DNA of 64,000 nucleotides. It comes from Sphingomonadales bacterium EhC05 (GTDB lineage: Bacteria; Pseudomonadota; Alphaproteobacteria; Sphingomonadales; Sphingomonadaceae). The position numbers and the translations under genes are program-made. The notes under the pieces were generated by a model. It saw nothing but the letters and a program-made list of their open reading frames with translations, was not told where the DNA came from and did not search any database. The stretch covers positions 1 to 64,000 of the forward strand of contig LXYP01000012.1 of assembly GCA_001650955.1 (NCBI GenBank), read 5' to 3'. How positions within the stretch are numbered: position 1 is the stretch's first letter; every line of letters starts with the position of its first letter. Shown here piece by piece: positions 1 to 8,789 of this stretch.

Positions 1-18
1 GAGCCATCCACACCATCC

Positions 19-45
19 GCTTTGGGCGCAAAAGCGGACATTAGA
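19..45. repeat. 27-bp direct repeat, copy 1 (partner at 1236-1262)
   Basis: The core tttgggcgcaaaagcggac, with two more bases on the left and six on the right, recurs exactly at 1236-1262 in the same orientation. Its ends (ccgctt and aagcgg) can pair, so each copy can form a short hairpin. The two copies bracket two small low-GC genes. What the repeat does is unknown. Confidence 0.85.
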
Positions 46-181
46 AAACTATCTCTCGAGTTCGTTGTGTCCGATTGTACTTACCGGGGACATCAGTTAA
101 GTTTGCTGGATGACCAGTGATCTATCACATGAACTTGATCGAGACCGACGGACGGTAAGGCGTGACTACTCAGCTTCTTTT

Positions 182-535
182 ATGTCCAATACGAAATGGC
201 GATCAGTCCTCATGGTGCTGCAAAACGGTGAGCTTGGCATACGCCAGCTGAAAATCAAATTTATCGTTGACGATCAAGAAAAAGAGTTGGAATTACCATC
301 TTTAGACACGCCACTTGAGTTTATAGATACTGTTGAATTTGGACCGGTGCCCTTGATTAGTATTGAATGGATGGAAATTCCGAAAACAGCAATATTTCCA
401 CGAGCAAACAATGTGCCTCCTGAACGGTACAAGCAGAATTTAGATGATGTGCGATCAGCACTTGAAGAATTGGGAAAGCAACTAAATTTGCTAAATTCAG
501 AAGATGGGTTGAGAATTATCGGGCATATTCGTTAG
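182..535 (+). CDS. Small unknown protein, DUF6678-like
   Basis: This codes for 117 residues if translation starts at the ATG at 182, where the protein opens with MSNTKWRSV. An in-frame ATG at 110 would add 24 residues with no family-like character, and neither start has a convincing Shine-Dalgarno. The NTKW opening and the later IEWMEIP segment resemble the small DUF6678 family as I remember it, which has no assigned function. There is no signal peptide or membrane segment, so it is probably cytosolic. The gene is AT-rich compared with the core genes downstream and lies between two exact 27-bp repeats, so a horizontally acquired cargo gene is plausible. The family assignment is tentative. Confidence 0.55.
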   Translation: MSNTKWRSVLMVLQNGELGIRQLKIKFIVDDQEKELELPSLDTPLEFIDTVEFGPVPLISIEWMEIPKTAIFPRANNVPPERYKQNLDDVRSALEELGKQLNLLNSEDGLRIIGHIR

Positions 536-566
536 CAATTCTTTCTCGCGGTTGAATTTGGATTCT

Positions 567-584
567 AATGTCCGCTTTCGGGAT
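567..584. repeat. Short repeat motif aatgtccgctttcgggat, copy 1
   Basis: The same 18 bases recur at 1194-1211. Most of the motif appears inverted at 1372-1385, and a degenerate form (ccgcctttcgggatttagcgg) is split across 3717-3738. All copies are intergenic and confined to the accessory left end. It shares the tccgcttt half with the 27-bp repeat, so the two may be parts of one element family. Confidence 0.7.
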
Positions 585-785
585 GTTGCAGACACTAGGC
601 TAATGTCGGCTATGCCAACCAGACATGGCTCTAGCTTGCTGAGTGTTTTGATCTCATCTTCATTCCCAACGGTCATTACGATGAAACCAAAAGACTCCTT
701 AATCTACAAACTCACTTATGTGACATAGGCGCTGACGGGGAACATTCACTTCCAATTACGCCCGAACTCTATAGTTGTGAATAGC

Positions 786-1055
786 ATGAAACGAATACTA
801 TCATTGTTCCCTGTTCTAGGGACTATTGTTTGGCTCATTGTCGTGTTTGCATCGATGATCCATCCAAGCATAGAGTTGATGATTTATGGATTCATAGCTT
901 GCTTGGGGATTTTCTCAGTTGGTTTTTTTGTGGTTTGTTCAAACTGCGGCAAAAGACCCTTGATCGAAATCATGTTAACCTATGATGGGACAACAGGTTC
1001 AAAAACTAAGGCGTTTATTGTTCATAATAGATGCTTGAACTGTCAAAAAGAGTGA
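786..1055 (+). CDS. Small membrane protein with four-cysteine zinc-ribbon-like tail
   Basis: This codes for 89 residues from the ATG at 786; an in-frame GTG at 777 would add three. Two hydrophobic segments (about residues 8-24 and 30-50) are followed by a soluble tail with two CxxC pairs, C51/C54 (CSNC) and C83/C86 (CLNC). That spacing suits a small zinc ribbon on the cytosolic side, which is an inference. I do not recognise a named family. No Shine-Dalgarno is evident at either start. It lies in the AT-rich left patch with the DUF6678-like gene, between the 27-bp direct repeats. Function unknown. Confidence 0.5.
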   Translation: MKRILSLFPVLGTIVWLIVVFASMIHPSIELMIYGFIACLGIFSVGFFVVCSNCGKRPLIEIMLTYDGTTGSKTKAFIVHNRCLNCQKE

Positions 1056-1193
1056 CGTCTCTTGCGCGTTTTTTGCGCTCTCCTTTTCCCATCCATACTC
1101 GGCGGGCTAGAGCCTGTGTATCGATCGGTAGCACCGCTTGCTGTGTTTTGAGTTGTTATACGACTATTTTGTAAACGAATGCTGATGAGTTTC

Positions 1194-1211
1194 AATGTCC
1201 GCTTTCGGGAT
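1194..1211. repeat. Short repeat motif aatgtccgctttcgggat, copy 2
   Basis: Identical to 567-584. It is followed directly by aaagcgg, so the ccgcttt/aaagcgg pair can form a hairpin. Confidence 0.7.
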
Positions 1212-1235
1212 AAAGCGGTCACAACGCTAGTGTGG

Positions 1236-1262
1236 GCTTTGGGCGCAAAAGCGGACATTAGA
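1236..1262. repeat. 27-bp direct repeat, copy 2 (partner at 19-45)
   Basis: Exact copy of 19-45 in the same orientation, about 1.2 kb away. The intervening DNA carries the DUF6678-like and zinc-ribbon genes. Confidence 0.85.
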
Positions 1263-1402
1263 ATTGCAGAAGCTGTCGGTCGGATAACGCGCCAATATCA
1301 GACATTATAGTTAAATCGATTGTATGTCTGCTTCGCGCCCCAATATTGGACCTTTCGATGGTTTCCGCAATATCCCGAAAGCGGATATGCTGATCACACC
1401 AA

Positions 1403-1498
1403 CTACGTCAGATAGTTAAGCTCGCCTATTGAGGCGGCGCGTAACGTTGCCGTCACGCGGTTTTCCACACCGAGCTTTTGGTAAGCACGTTCAAGATA
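1403..1498 (-). pseudogene. 3' remnant of a LuxR-type HTH gene
   Basis: In a frame different from the integrase, the minus strand reads YLERAYQKLGVENRV and continues to a stop at 1403-1405, 31 residues in all. The KLGVxNRVxA pattern is the recognition-helix end and C-terminus of LuxR/NarL-type HTH domains. The rest of such a gene is missing: immediately upstream lies the broken integrase. This looks like the surviving tail of a regulator gene joined to the integrase by deletion or insertion. The fragment is short, so a chance match cannot be fully excluded. Confidence 0.55.
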
Positions 1499-2154
1499 AG
1501 TCGGTAGAACGCAGGTACTTCTATATACGGCAGACTTGGAAAATGCTTTTCAACATGCCGTTGTTTGCCAAGCAGTGCTTTGGTTTTAGGTACGGCTTGC
1601 AAGTCAACGTCAAGACCAAGCGCAGCGGCATGATTAAGCGTCAAATTCATGCGGCTAAGGGCCTTCTTAGCTACTACCGGCTTCGTATGCCAAATCGGTT
1701 CAAACAGCTCCTTGAGGCGGTGCTGGTCAATCTCTTCGATTGCTACGTTTCCAAGCTTGGGTAGAACATGGACTTTCAATGGCCCCATCCATTTTCCAGC
1801 TAGGCCTTCATTTTTCAAATCGGCCTTGTGAGCGGCAAAGCAACCTTCAATCATTTCAGCTACTGTGGCGCTGGAATGGGACTGTTTTAGCTTTTGACGC
1901 TCGGCTATCGGATCAACACCGTTGCGCCACGCTCGGCGCGCATCTTCTGCCTGATCGCGTGCCTCTGCGATAGAAACCGAAGGCCAGCGCCCCAATCCCA
2001 TTTCGCGACGTCGTTTATTGCCGTTTGGTGGCAGCCGCAAAATCCATTTGCCAGTCTCCTTGCGAGACTTTACCAAATACAGGCCAGCACCATCTAAATG
2101 CTTGCCTGCACCAAGACTTTTAGTCTTCATTTGATTAAGCAAATTATGCTTCAT
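1453..2154 (-). pseudogene. Truncated P4-type tyrosine recombinase (integrase)
   Basis: The 233 residues cover the N-terminal half of a P4-family phage/island integrase. There is an arm-binding DUF4102 domain (about residues 8-90, with KHLDGAGLYL and GLGRWPSVSIAEAR) and the SAM-like core-binding domain (about 95-195). The catalytic domain that should follow, with the R...HxxR...Y residues, is absent. Integrase-like sequence ends near PAFYR, and the last 15 or so residues are read out of frame through the LuxR-type fragment at 1403-1498. It is therefore almost certainly inactive in recombination. Such integrases usually sit at island borders next to a tRNA, but I find no tRNA here. Confidence 0.85.
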
Positions 2155-2685
2155 AGCCCACCAGATAGCCCACCATTTATTTCACGAAACGACGGTATGC
2201 GATGTTCAGCGACGGGTCAATAAATATCCTGTATGCCTATATTTTACGTGCTTTCTTGGGATACAACGAGAAGCAGTGAGATCATATAACGGGGCGTACT
2301 CGGGGAGCCATATTTTTTCTAATAATTCTACCGCTTAAAAAACAAGCCGATGAGAATCTCCAGTATGAAATTCGTTGGACTTCTGGCCCTTGCGCCACTG
2401 ACAGCTCCACCAAATAGATACAGAGATCAATGCATTGCCAAGCCTCATATCAGCGTCGCGATGCCCCTGAGCCATGTGCCTCGAGATGCCTGTATCTGAG
2501 CGCATAGAATGCCTTTCGCCTCTTCGTCGAAGCAAAACATGGGGACATTGATTCCCTGGATCGCCGTTCATTGTACAAAATGACCCAAACAGGATATGTC
2601 TGATAGGCAAGTATTCGGCGGACTGGATAGTGGCAAAGGCTGGCTCGCCTCTCGACGAACAGAGGCGTTTCAAGAAAGAGCGGAA
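2155..2685. other. Long intergenic stretch, possible gene remnants
   Basis: I can support no gene here. A 49-codon plus-strand frame from the ATG at 2350 begins MRISSMKFVGLLALAPL, which resembles a signal peptide, then turns into sequence without protein character. It could be the decayed start of an exported protein. Minus-strand frames across 2335-2707 look like noise. A purine-rich aagaaagag just before 2686 serves the next gene. Confidence 0.4.
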
Positions 2686-3219
2686 ATGAACAGATATCGA
2701 TCAGCATTTTTGAAAATCATGGTGGGTCTCGCGGCGCTGTTCCAATTTGCCATCGCCGGCGTCGCAGTCGGGTCTGAAAATGATCAAGCAAGATTGGCGG
2801 ACTTTGCCGGTGATTGGGAATCAAATGGCATCACCTTCGGGCAAGCAGCGCATAGTGTATTGCGCTGGCATCCCGCCCTCAACGGCAAATTCATGCACGT
2901 TGAATATGAGATCAAAAGCGCGGACAATCTGGATGCGCAACCCATATTCAAAGGTCTGGGCTATTATCAAATGTCCGGCAAGACATCCCTCAAGGCCTTT
3001 TGGGCAGATAGCAGCGGCGACCTCCATCCGATCACCGCCAGGATCAAAGGACGAACCCTGGTCTCGACCTGGGGTGTTGCCGGTGGCAAACTTGGTCGAA
3101 CCCATTATAAACTAAACCGAGCAGGACAAATGGAAGTCACAGACTGGTTGTTGCACGAAGATGGCTGGAAACAGTTTAATCACAATATTTTCTCCCGCAT
3201 CAAGCCAATGCTGGAATAA
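2686..3219 (+). CDS. Exported protein of about 177 residues, DUF1579-like
   Basis: I start it at the ATG at 2686 because it is preceded by aagaaagagcgg and opens a signal peptide (MNRYRSAFLKIMVGLAALF, cleavage near GVAVGS). An upstream in-frame ATG at 2596 would add 30 residues with no signal. The mature part reads DFAGDWESNG, then HPALNGKFMHVEYE and GLGYYQMSGKT. This 'weight and colour of the sample' pattern is like DUF1579/lipocalin-type beta-barrel proteins whose ligand is unknown. Probably periplasmic. It stands alone on the plus strand, with no obvious partner. The family call is tentative. Confidence 0.65.
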   Translation: MNRYRSAFLKIMVGLAALFQFAIAGVAVGSENDQARLADFAGDWESNGITFGQAAHSVLRWHPALNGKFMHVEYEIKSADNLDAQPIFKGLGYYQMSGKTSLKAFWADSSGDLHPITARIKGRTLVSTWGVAGGKLGRTHYKLNRAGQMEVTDWLLHEDGWKQFNHNIFSRIKPMLE

Positions 3220-3367
3220 ATGTCCATATCCGAACCGGAATGGCCGATGTCGCGTTCTCGATCCTTGCAGCAAACAATGCTGCTCGGAAAGCACGGGAGG
3301 CATTTGCAGACGGAGTGCTTTTTCTCAACTATTCTACCCGAGACATTGAGTTAGATATGGATGGAAT

Positions 3368-3715
3368 ATGAGCGACTATGTCAAAATCTCACGGCTGAGA
3401 ACACAGTTTGATGGGATCATGAATGCGTTGCGTTCGGACGAAGATTGTCAGAGAATATTTCTCAACAATATGGGCTCTGCTGTCGATATCAAAGATGATC
3501 TCGCGGAGGATTTGCATTTTCTAGTTGATTGCATTGCGGGCCATCCGGACAAAGATATGTGTTTCACGGAGCAGGAATTGCAGCAGGCCCGCAAAATCAA
3601 TCAGATTTTTGAACGATATTCCGGCACGGAATATCGTGAGTTTTGGCAATTTGGTCAGTCAAAATATGCCAGTGAATGGAACAAAATAGGACAAATCGCG
3701 TCTCAGTCAGGCTGA
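3368..3715 (+). CDS. Hypothetical protein, 115 residues
   Basis: The ATG at 3368 opens a soluble, acidic protein with no signal peptide or membrane segment and no motif I recognise. It contains helical-looking stretches (LSRLRTQFDGIMNALRSDED at the start, then EQELQQARKINQIFERYSG). The amino-acid composition and the intact frame support a real gene. It is the last gene of the accessory left end, and a degenerate copy of the 18-base repeat follows its stop at 3717-3738. Function unknown. Confidence 0.55.
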   Translation: MSDYVKISRLRTQFDGIMNALRSDEDCQRIFLNNMGSAVDIKDDLAEDLHFLVDCIAGHPDKDMCFTEQELQQARKINQIFERYSGTEYREFWQFGQSKYASEWNKIGQIASQSG

Positions 3716-3716
3716 T

Positions 3717-3738
3717 GCCGCCTTTCGGGATTTAGCGG
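3717..3738. repeat. Degenerate copy of the accessory repeat motif
   Basis: It contains gcctttcggga followed by tttagcgg, so the cgcct/agcgg ends can partly pair. It starts a few bases after the stop of the preceding gene and may act as a weak transcription end, although no T-run follows. Confidence 0.45.
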
Positions 3739-3950
3739 ACGATGAACCAGGCCCCAATATAGATAAAATCATCACGATATATTTTCTATCACTCTACCCT
3801 GAGCTTGGCTGGGCGGCAGGTTCGGAAAACATTGCGTTTTCTGTGGCATAACCGCAAAAGTTCGAATCCCAATGGATAGAGTTTCATCGCCCTGTCATAT
3901 TGAACAATAAGAAAATGGCATCTGATTGGCAAAGCTTCGCAAGCTATAGC

Positions 3951-5219
3951 TTATAGACCATCCAGAAAACCGTCATACTTTTGCGGATCTGGATTAAAAA
4001 CGCGCTTTAGTCGGTCCAATGACGGTGCAACAGGCACCTTCGGGTCGACGAAATGCAAAATTATTCCAGTATGCGCGAAAGCCTTTTCGAGTTGCGGCCA
4101 ATGTCTTTCCTCCACCACAATTAAAACTCGGCCCCAACGAAAATCGTTGGACTTCGCCCTATTTGCAATATCTGACAACATTTTGACCAGATTTTCCTGG
4201 TTGGAAGACGCAATGCTGACGTCAGAAAGCAACCAATCTTCCTCATTGGCATTTTGAGCCATTTCGGCAAATTCATCGTTAATCCATTGAACCGATTTTT
4301 GATATTCCTTATGATCCAGCGGACGCAAATGTTTGGTAGCGCTCGATCCATTGGCATCAATCAAACGCCAATATGCTTCTCTTAGATAGCCATGCCAATC
4401 TCGTTCCGACATCTGCGCCTTGGCCGTCAGCGGTTGAATCAATTGTGTAATCCGCTGTGCCTCATATTCAAGTTGGCTTTTTTGAACCTCCAACGCCGAA
4501 AAGAGCGCATCAATCCAAGCGCGCGTATCTTCTTTCGAGACATGACCGCTATTCAAATCAATTTGAAATCCCACGGTTTCTGGTTTCTTCTTACCAGGTC
4601 GAGACCCCTTAGCCGGAACAATGATGTCAAAATGAAGGATATTATCTTCAATCGTCCCTTCACCGTGCTTCCATGATCGCGAACTGACACTGGTTGGCAG
4701 GGCTTCCAGATAGTAAGGCGGCAGGAAATAACCCAAATCAAATTGGCGGATAAATCCTTCCTCCCGATTATATTGGACGATTGTAGAAGGGCCGTAACCG
4801 ACAACATGCCAGTTATCGAATGTCACAAGATGCCTGCCGTCATCAGACAATATCGCACTAACCGGTGAAATCTCGTTTATAAGATCGACTTTCCAACCGA
4901 ATTTCCATTCTCCTGCATCAGATATAACTTCAACAACGGCAGAGGCTTGACGATTCTGTGCATTTTTCGGAAGACCGGGCTTTGCTTTATCTTTCACGTT
5001 GTCACGAAAATATTCAAGGGAGCTATCAAGATCACGGGGCGTGATCGTGACTCGACTCTTCTGATCTGCGGACACAAATATCTGCGTGGAAGGAGGACTC
5101 CATGAATCAGCTCTAATCGGCGTAGAAACGGCAAATGCAGCAATGATGGCCAGCATAGGCCATAGCATCATCCGCCAGTTTATGTTGTCTGGTACAGAGC
5201 TGATAAAGGCTCTGACCAT
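3951..5219 (-). CDS. Unknown exported protein encoded directly after sdhA
   Basis: The frame gives 422 residues from the ATG at 5219, only four bases after the sdhA stop. An internal pair of Met codons (residues 17-18) opens a cleaner signal peptide (MLWPMLAIIAAFAVSTPIRA), so translation may really start near 5171. The mature part is soluble, with the fragment SAILSDDGRHLVTFDNWHVVGYG resembling a beta-propeller blade. The C-terminal third is helical and charged and ends with YDGFLDGL. I do not recognise a family. Its position in the sdh operon is odd because sdhB normally follows sdhA. Whether it has anything to do with succinate dehydrogenase is unknown. Confidence 0.7.
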   Translation of the reverse strand: MVRAFISSVPDNINWRMMLWPMLAIIAAFAVSTPIRADSWSPPSTQIFVSADQKSRVTITPRDLDSSLEYFRDNVKDKAKPGLPKNAQNRQASAVVEVISDAGEWKFGWKVDLINEISPVSAILSDDGRHLVTFDNWHVVGYGPSTIVQYNREEGFIRQFDLGYFLPPYYLEALPTSVSSRSWKHGEGTIEDNILHFDIIVPAKGSRPGKKKPETVGFQIDLNSGHVSKEDTRAWIDALFSALEVQKSQLEYEAQRITQLIQPLTAKAQMSERDWHGYLREAYWRLIDANGSSATKHLRPLDHKEYQKSVQWINDEFAEMAQNANEEDWLLSDVSIASSNQENLVKMLSDIANRAKSNDFRWGRVLIVVEERHWPQLEKAFAHTGIILHFVDPKVPVAPSLDRLKRVFNPDPQKYDGFLDGL

Positions 5220-5223
5220 GACC

Positions 5224-7053
5224 TCAATAAACCCGCTTCTTCGGCTTCACATATTCCGCTTCATCGGTCAGCGTATAGTCGTGCACCGGGCGGTAATTGA
5301 TACCAACCTTGCCGCCTTTTCCGCCCCAGCCTTCAAAGGTCGAAGTGGTGTGCTTCATCCATTCCTTGTCATTCCGGTCTTCATAATCTTCGTGCATATG
5401 CGCGCCGCGGCTTTCTTTGCGGTTGGCGGCGCTTTTGATCGTCACCATCGCCTGAGACATCAGATTATCAAGTTCGAGCGTTTCCACCAGATCGGTATTC
5501 CAGATCAGCGAGCGATCGGTCACGCCGACATCCGCAAGCTTGGCATTGACCTTGTCCATCGCCTCAACGCCTTCGCTGAGCAGCTTGTTATCGCGGAAAA
5601 CAGCAGCATGAGCCTGCATGGTCTTCTGCATTTCCAGACGCAGATCAGCGGTCGGGATCGAACCCTTGGCATTGCGGAAATGGTCGAGACGTTCGAGTGC
5701 CAGATCGGCGGAATTGGCCGGCAATGGCTTGTGCGACGCATTGGGAGTCAGTTTTTCTTTCAGACGCAGCCCGGTGGCCCGGCCAAAGACAACCAAATCA
5801 ATCAGCGAGTTCGAGCCCAAACGATTGGCTCCATGGACGGACACACAGGCCGCTTCGCCGACCGAATAGAGGCCCGGCACGATCGCATCGGGATCATCTT
5901 TCGTCGGATTGACCACTTCGCCGTGATAGTTGCAGGGGATACCGCCCATATTATAGTGGACGGTTGGTACCACCGGCAGTGCTTCGCGAGTCAGGTCGAC
6001 ACCAGCGAAAATCTTGCCGGTCTCGGTAATGCCTGGCAGACGTTCGGCCAGCACGTCGGGTGCGATATGGTCGAGGTGGAGATAGATATGATCTTTCTCC
6101 GGTCCGACGCCGCGGCCTTCGCGAATTTCGGTTGCCATGCAGCGCGATACAACGTCGCGGCTGGCGAGATCCTTGGCACTTGGCGCATAACGTTCCATGA
6201 ACCGCTCGCCTTCGGAATTGGTCAGATAACCGCCCTCCCCGCGCGCGCCCTCGGTAATGAGTACGCCTGCACCATAGATGCCGGTGGGGTGAAACTGGAC
6301 GAATTCCATATCCTGCAGAGGCAGACCAGCGCGCAGCACCATGCCGCCACCATCACCGGTGCACGTATGGGCAGACGTCGCGCTGAAATAGCAGCGTCCG
6401 GACCCACCGGTCGCGAGCACGACGGAATGGCTGCGGAAGCGATGGATCGATCCATCTTCCAGACAGAGCGCGATCACACCGCGACATTCCGGTCCATCAG
6501 GGCCGTCTTCCATGATCAGATCGATGGCGAAATATTCGATGAAGAAATCCGCATCATATTTCAGGCTCTGCTGATAGAGCGCATGCAACATCGCGTGACC
6601 GGTCCGGTCGGCGGCTGCACACGTGCGCTGAACCGGAGGCCCCTCGCCCATATTCTGCATATGGCCGCCAAAGGGCCGCTGATAAATCGTGCCATCGTCA
6701 TTGCGGGAAAATGGGACGCCGGCATGTTCGAGTTCGTAAACTGCCTGGGGGGCTTCGCGAACGAGATATTCAATCGCATCCTGGTCGCCGAGCCAGTCCG
6801 ACCCCTTGACCGTGTCATACATATGCCAGGTCCAGTGATCGGGTGTGTTATTGCCCAAAGAAGCAGCAATCCCGCCTTGCGCTGCAACCGTGTGCGAGCG
6901 GGTGGGGAAGACCTTGGTAATACAGGCCGTTTTCAGGCCGGATTCGGCAGCGCCCATAGTGGCGCGCAAACCCGATCCACCCGCACCGACAACAACCGTG
7001 TCATAGGTATGATCAATAATCTTATAAGCAGCCTGTTTGGTTTCTTCAGTCAT
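5224..7053 (-). CDS. sdhA: Succinate dehydrogenase flavoprotein subunit
   Basis: SdhA oxidises succinate to fumarate in the TCA cycle and passes electrons through SdhB to ubiquinone at the inner membrane (complex II). The 609-residue length is normal. An FAD-binding [13 protein letters not shown] lies near residue 20. H54 in [11 protein letters not shown] is the expected covalent FAD attachment site. The substrate-site region [21 protein letters not shown] is present. The start overlaps the sdhD stop by one base (TAATG), which indicates translational coupling. The iron-sulphur subunit gene sdhB does not follow; an unknown exported protein does. Confidence 0.97.
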   Translation of the reverse strand: MTEETKQAAYKIIDHTYDTVVVGAGGSGLRATMGAAESGLKTACITKVFPTRSHTVAAQGGIAASLGNNTPDHWTWHMYDTVKGSDWLGDQDAIEYLVREAPQAVYELEHAGVPFSRNDDGTIYQRPFGGHMQNMGEGPPVQRTCAAADRTGHAMLHALYQQSLKYDADFFIEYFAIDLIMEDGPDGPECRGVIALCLEDGSIHRFRSHSVVLATGGSGRCYFSATSAHTCTGDGGGMVLRAGLPLQDMEFVQFHPTGIYGAGVLITEGARGEGGYLTNSEGERFMERYAPSAKDLASRDVVSRCMATEIREGRGVGPEKDHIYLHLDHIAPDVLAERLPGITETGKIFAGVDLTREALPVVPTVHYNMGGIPCNYHGEVVNPTKDDPDAIVPGLYSVGEAACVSVHGANRLGSNSLIDLVVFGRATGLRLKEKLTPNASHKPLPANSADLALERLDHFRNAKGSIPTADLRLEMQKTMQAHAAVFRDNKLLSEGVEAMDKVNAKLADVGVTDRSLIWNTDLVETLELDNLMSQAMVTIKSAANRKESRGAHMHEDYEDRNDKEWMKHTTSTFEGWGGKGGKVGINYRPVHDYTLTDEAEYVKPKKRVY

Positions 7054-7442
7054 TATACAGCCACTCCCGTAAAGGCGATTTTCGCGACCGAGAAAATACC
7101 CAGTGCTACGCCGCCAATGGCAAAAAAGTTGAGCAGGATGATCAGGCCAAATTTGACACCATGATCAGGAACATAATCCTCGATCAAGACTTGCAGGCCC
7201 AATCGCAAATGCCAGAATATACTGACCAGCATCAAAATCATCGGCACGGCTACCAGCGGCGATGACAGCCATTCGACCAGCAGCTCATGATTATAATTGG
7301 GCAGTCTCAGCAACGAGAAAATCAGCCAGAAAATCAGCAACAGATTGCCGACGGCTGTTACCCTTTGCACGATCCAGTGATGTGCGCCCTCTTGAGCTGA
7401 TCCGAGGCCGCGTACCCGGCCAATATTGGTTCCTGAACCCAT
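7053..7442 (-). CDS. sdhD: Succinate dehydrogenase membrane anchor subunit D
   Basis: The 129-residue protein has three hydrophobic helices (about residues 30-48, 60-80 and 96-120). [10 protein letters not shown] comes before the first helix, and H78 in [13 protein letters not shown] is the likely heme b ligand. With SdhC it anchors SdhAB in the inner membrane and forms the ubiquinone site. It lies 15 bases after sdhC and overlaps sdhA by one base. The identification rests on order, length and the HxRxGxQxxIEDY signature. Confidence 0.92.
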   Translation of the reverse strand: MGSGTNIGRVRGLGSAQEGAHHWIVQRVTAVGNLLLIFWLIFSLLRLPNYNHELLVEWLSSPLVAVPMILMLVSIFWHLRLGLQVLIEDYVPDHGVKFGLIILLNFFAIGGVALGIFSVAKIAFTGVAV

Positions 7443-7457
7443 TTTCCGATTCCTAAG

Positions 7458-7868
7458 CTAAGAGAAGTTCTTGAATGCGATGAAGAGCCACATCGCTGCG
7501 GTTGTAACGATCGCCGCCAAAGGCACGATGATCGACCACATTTTATTGGTCTGCAGTTCATAGCCTGCGCCGGCATCCATGACAAAATGACGCAGTCCCG
7601 AAAACATATGCTCAAAAAAGGCAAAGCTCATGCCGACAAGCACAATATAGCCGAGATAGAGCCAGTTGAACCAGCTCAGAAAATATTCGTAACTTTCTGG
7701 CCCCGCGGAAATCGCGTAGAGCCACCAAATCATCAGAGGCATGCCCACCAATGCCATGGCGTCGCCTGTCGCCCGGTGAAGGATCGAGACCAGCATAGCG
7801 GGCCCCCATCGATAAATCTGTAAATGCGGCGATAGCGGCCGCGCTGATGATCCCGGTGCCTGAGCCAT
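7458..7868 (-). CDS. sdhC: Succinate dehydrogenase cytochrome b556 subunit
   Basis: I start it at the ATG at 7868, which has ggggaaga upstream and gives the typical opening MAQAPGSSARPLSPHLQIYRW; longer in-frame starts reach 7952. The 136 residues contain SILHRATG (H31, near the quinone site) and SGLRHFVMDAG with H94 as the expected heme ligand, plus three transmembrane helices. It is the first gene of the sdhCDA operon and forms the membrane cytochrome of complex II. Confidence 0.95.
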   Translation of the reverse strand: MAQAPGSSARPLSPHLQIYRWGPAMLVSILHRATGDAMALVGMPLMIWWLYAISAGPESYEYFLSWFNWLYLGYIVLVGMSFAFFEHMFSGLRHFVMDAGAGYELQTNKMWSIIVPLAAIVTTAAMWLFIAFKNFS

Positions 7869-8069
7869 AGTCTTCCCCTGAACATTTTCTCCGCAATAAC
7901 CGGAGTCTTTCATGTTGATGCAGTCTCTTAGCGAAAAGCGGCGGCCATGCAAACCGGATGCACAGCCTTTGACGCATTTTGTTAGGGAAAACCATCAAAC
8001 CGCTATTGCAGGTGGTGAAATCACGATCATCCATGGACCTTTCATTCCACCCACACTAGTCACCGGATC

Positions 8070-8789
8070 ATGACAGACAAAAAGACTCATATTTTGGTGA
8101 CCGGTGCCAGTCGCGGCATTGGCAAGTCGATCCTCGAAACACTATATGGTCCGTCGGTTTCAGCGTTGGGCCAATCCACCACCGGGCAGAACGGTCTAAT
8201 CGCGGCCAATTTCGCGGACACGGGTGCCGCCGGCGGGCTTTGGGATAGCGCCTTGGAAAAACTCGACGGCCGGATTGATGTCATCGTCAACAATGCCGGA
8301 ATTTTCGAGAACAACCCGATTGACTCGGCCGATGCGGACTGGCTGGAGAGCTGGAACGCGACGATGCAAATCAACCTCACGGCGGCCGCAGAACTCTGCC
8401 GACTGGCAGTGAAGCATTTTCAGAAGCGCGGAGCAGCGGGGCGGATTGTCAATATTGCGAGCCGCGCCGCCTATCGCGGCGACAGTCCCGAGCATTGGCA
8501 TTATGCCGCTTCCAAAGGCGCTATGGTCGCGATGACCAAGACGATCGCAAGAGGCTATGCCGCACAGGAGATATTGGCCTTTGCGATTTGTCCCGGCTTC
8601 ACCATGACCGGCATGGCAGAAGAATATCTCGAAAGCCGCGGCGGCGACAAGCTGCTCGCCGATATCCCGCTTGGCCGCGTGGCTCAGCCCGAGGAAATTG
8701 CAGAAATGGCACGCTGGTGCGCGTTTGACGCCCCGCCATCGATGACCGGAGCCGTGCTCGACGCCAATGGCGCCAGTTTTGTCCGCTAG
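8070..8789 (+). CDS. SDR family oxidoreductase
   Basis: A classical short-chain dehydrogenase/reductase of 239 residues. The nucleotide-binding TGASRGIG is at residues 11-18, NNAG at 74-77, and the catalytic Ser131, Tyr145 and Lys149 (YAASK) are present. The missing acidic residue after the first strand gives no firm cue for NAD versus NADP. The substrate cannot be read from the sequence. Its TAG stop is immediately followed by the ATG of the spermidine-synthase-like gene, so the two form a tight operon. It is divergent from sdhC. Confidence 0.9.
   Translation: MTDKKTHILVTGASRGIGKSILETLYGPSVSALGQSTTGQNGLIAANFADTGAAGGLWDSALEKLDGRIDVIVNNAGIFENNPIDSADADWLESWNATMQINLTAAAELCRLAVKHFQKRGAAGRIVNIASRAAYRGDSPEHWHYAASKGAMVAMTKTIARGYAAQEILAFAICPGFTMTGMAEEYLESRGGDKLLADIPLGRVAQPEEIAEMARWCAFDAPPSMTGAVLDANGASFVR

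Larger units (their letters stand above)
1056..1402. other. Intergenic accessory stretch with repeats
   Basis: I see no convincing gene here. The stretch holds the second copy of the 18-base motif (1194-1211), the second copy of the 27-bp repeat (1236-1262) and an inverted partial motif (1372-1385). The minus-strand open frame across 1043-1258 has no protein character. Confidence 0.6.

Noticed and set aside
2335-2707. Two overlapping minus-strand frames
   Set aside because: No protein-like composition, no ribosome-binding site, and they overlap the start of a plus-strand exported protein gene.
3859-3875. gttcgaatccc looks like a tRNA T-loop
   Set aside because: No matching acceptor, D or anticodon stems could be paired in the flanking 80 bases.
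5086-7164. Very long plus-strand open frame (692 codons)
   Set aside because: It is the antisense of sdhA; the sdhA protein has all family motifs and the plus-strand translation has none.
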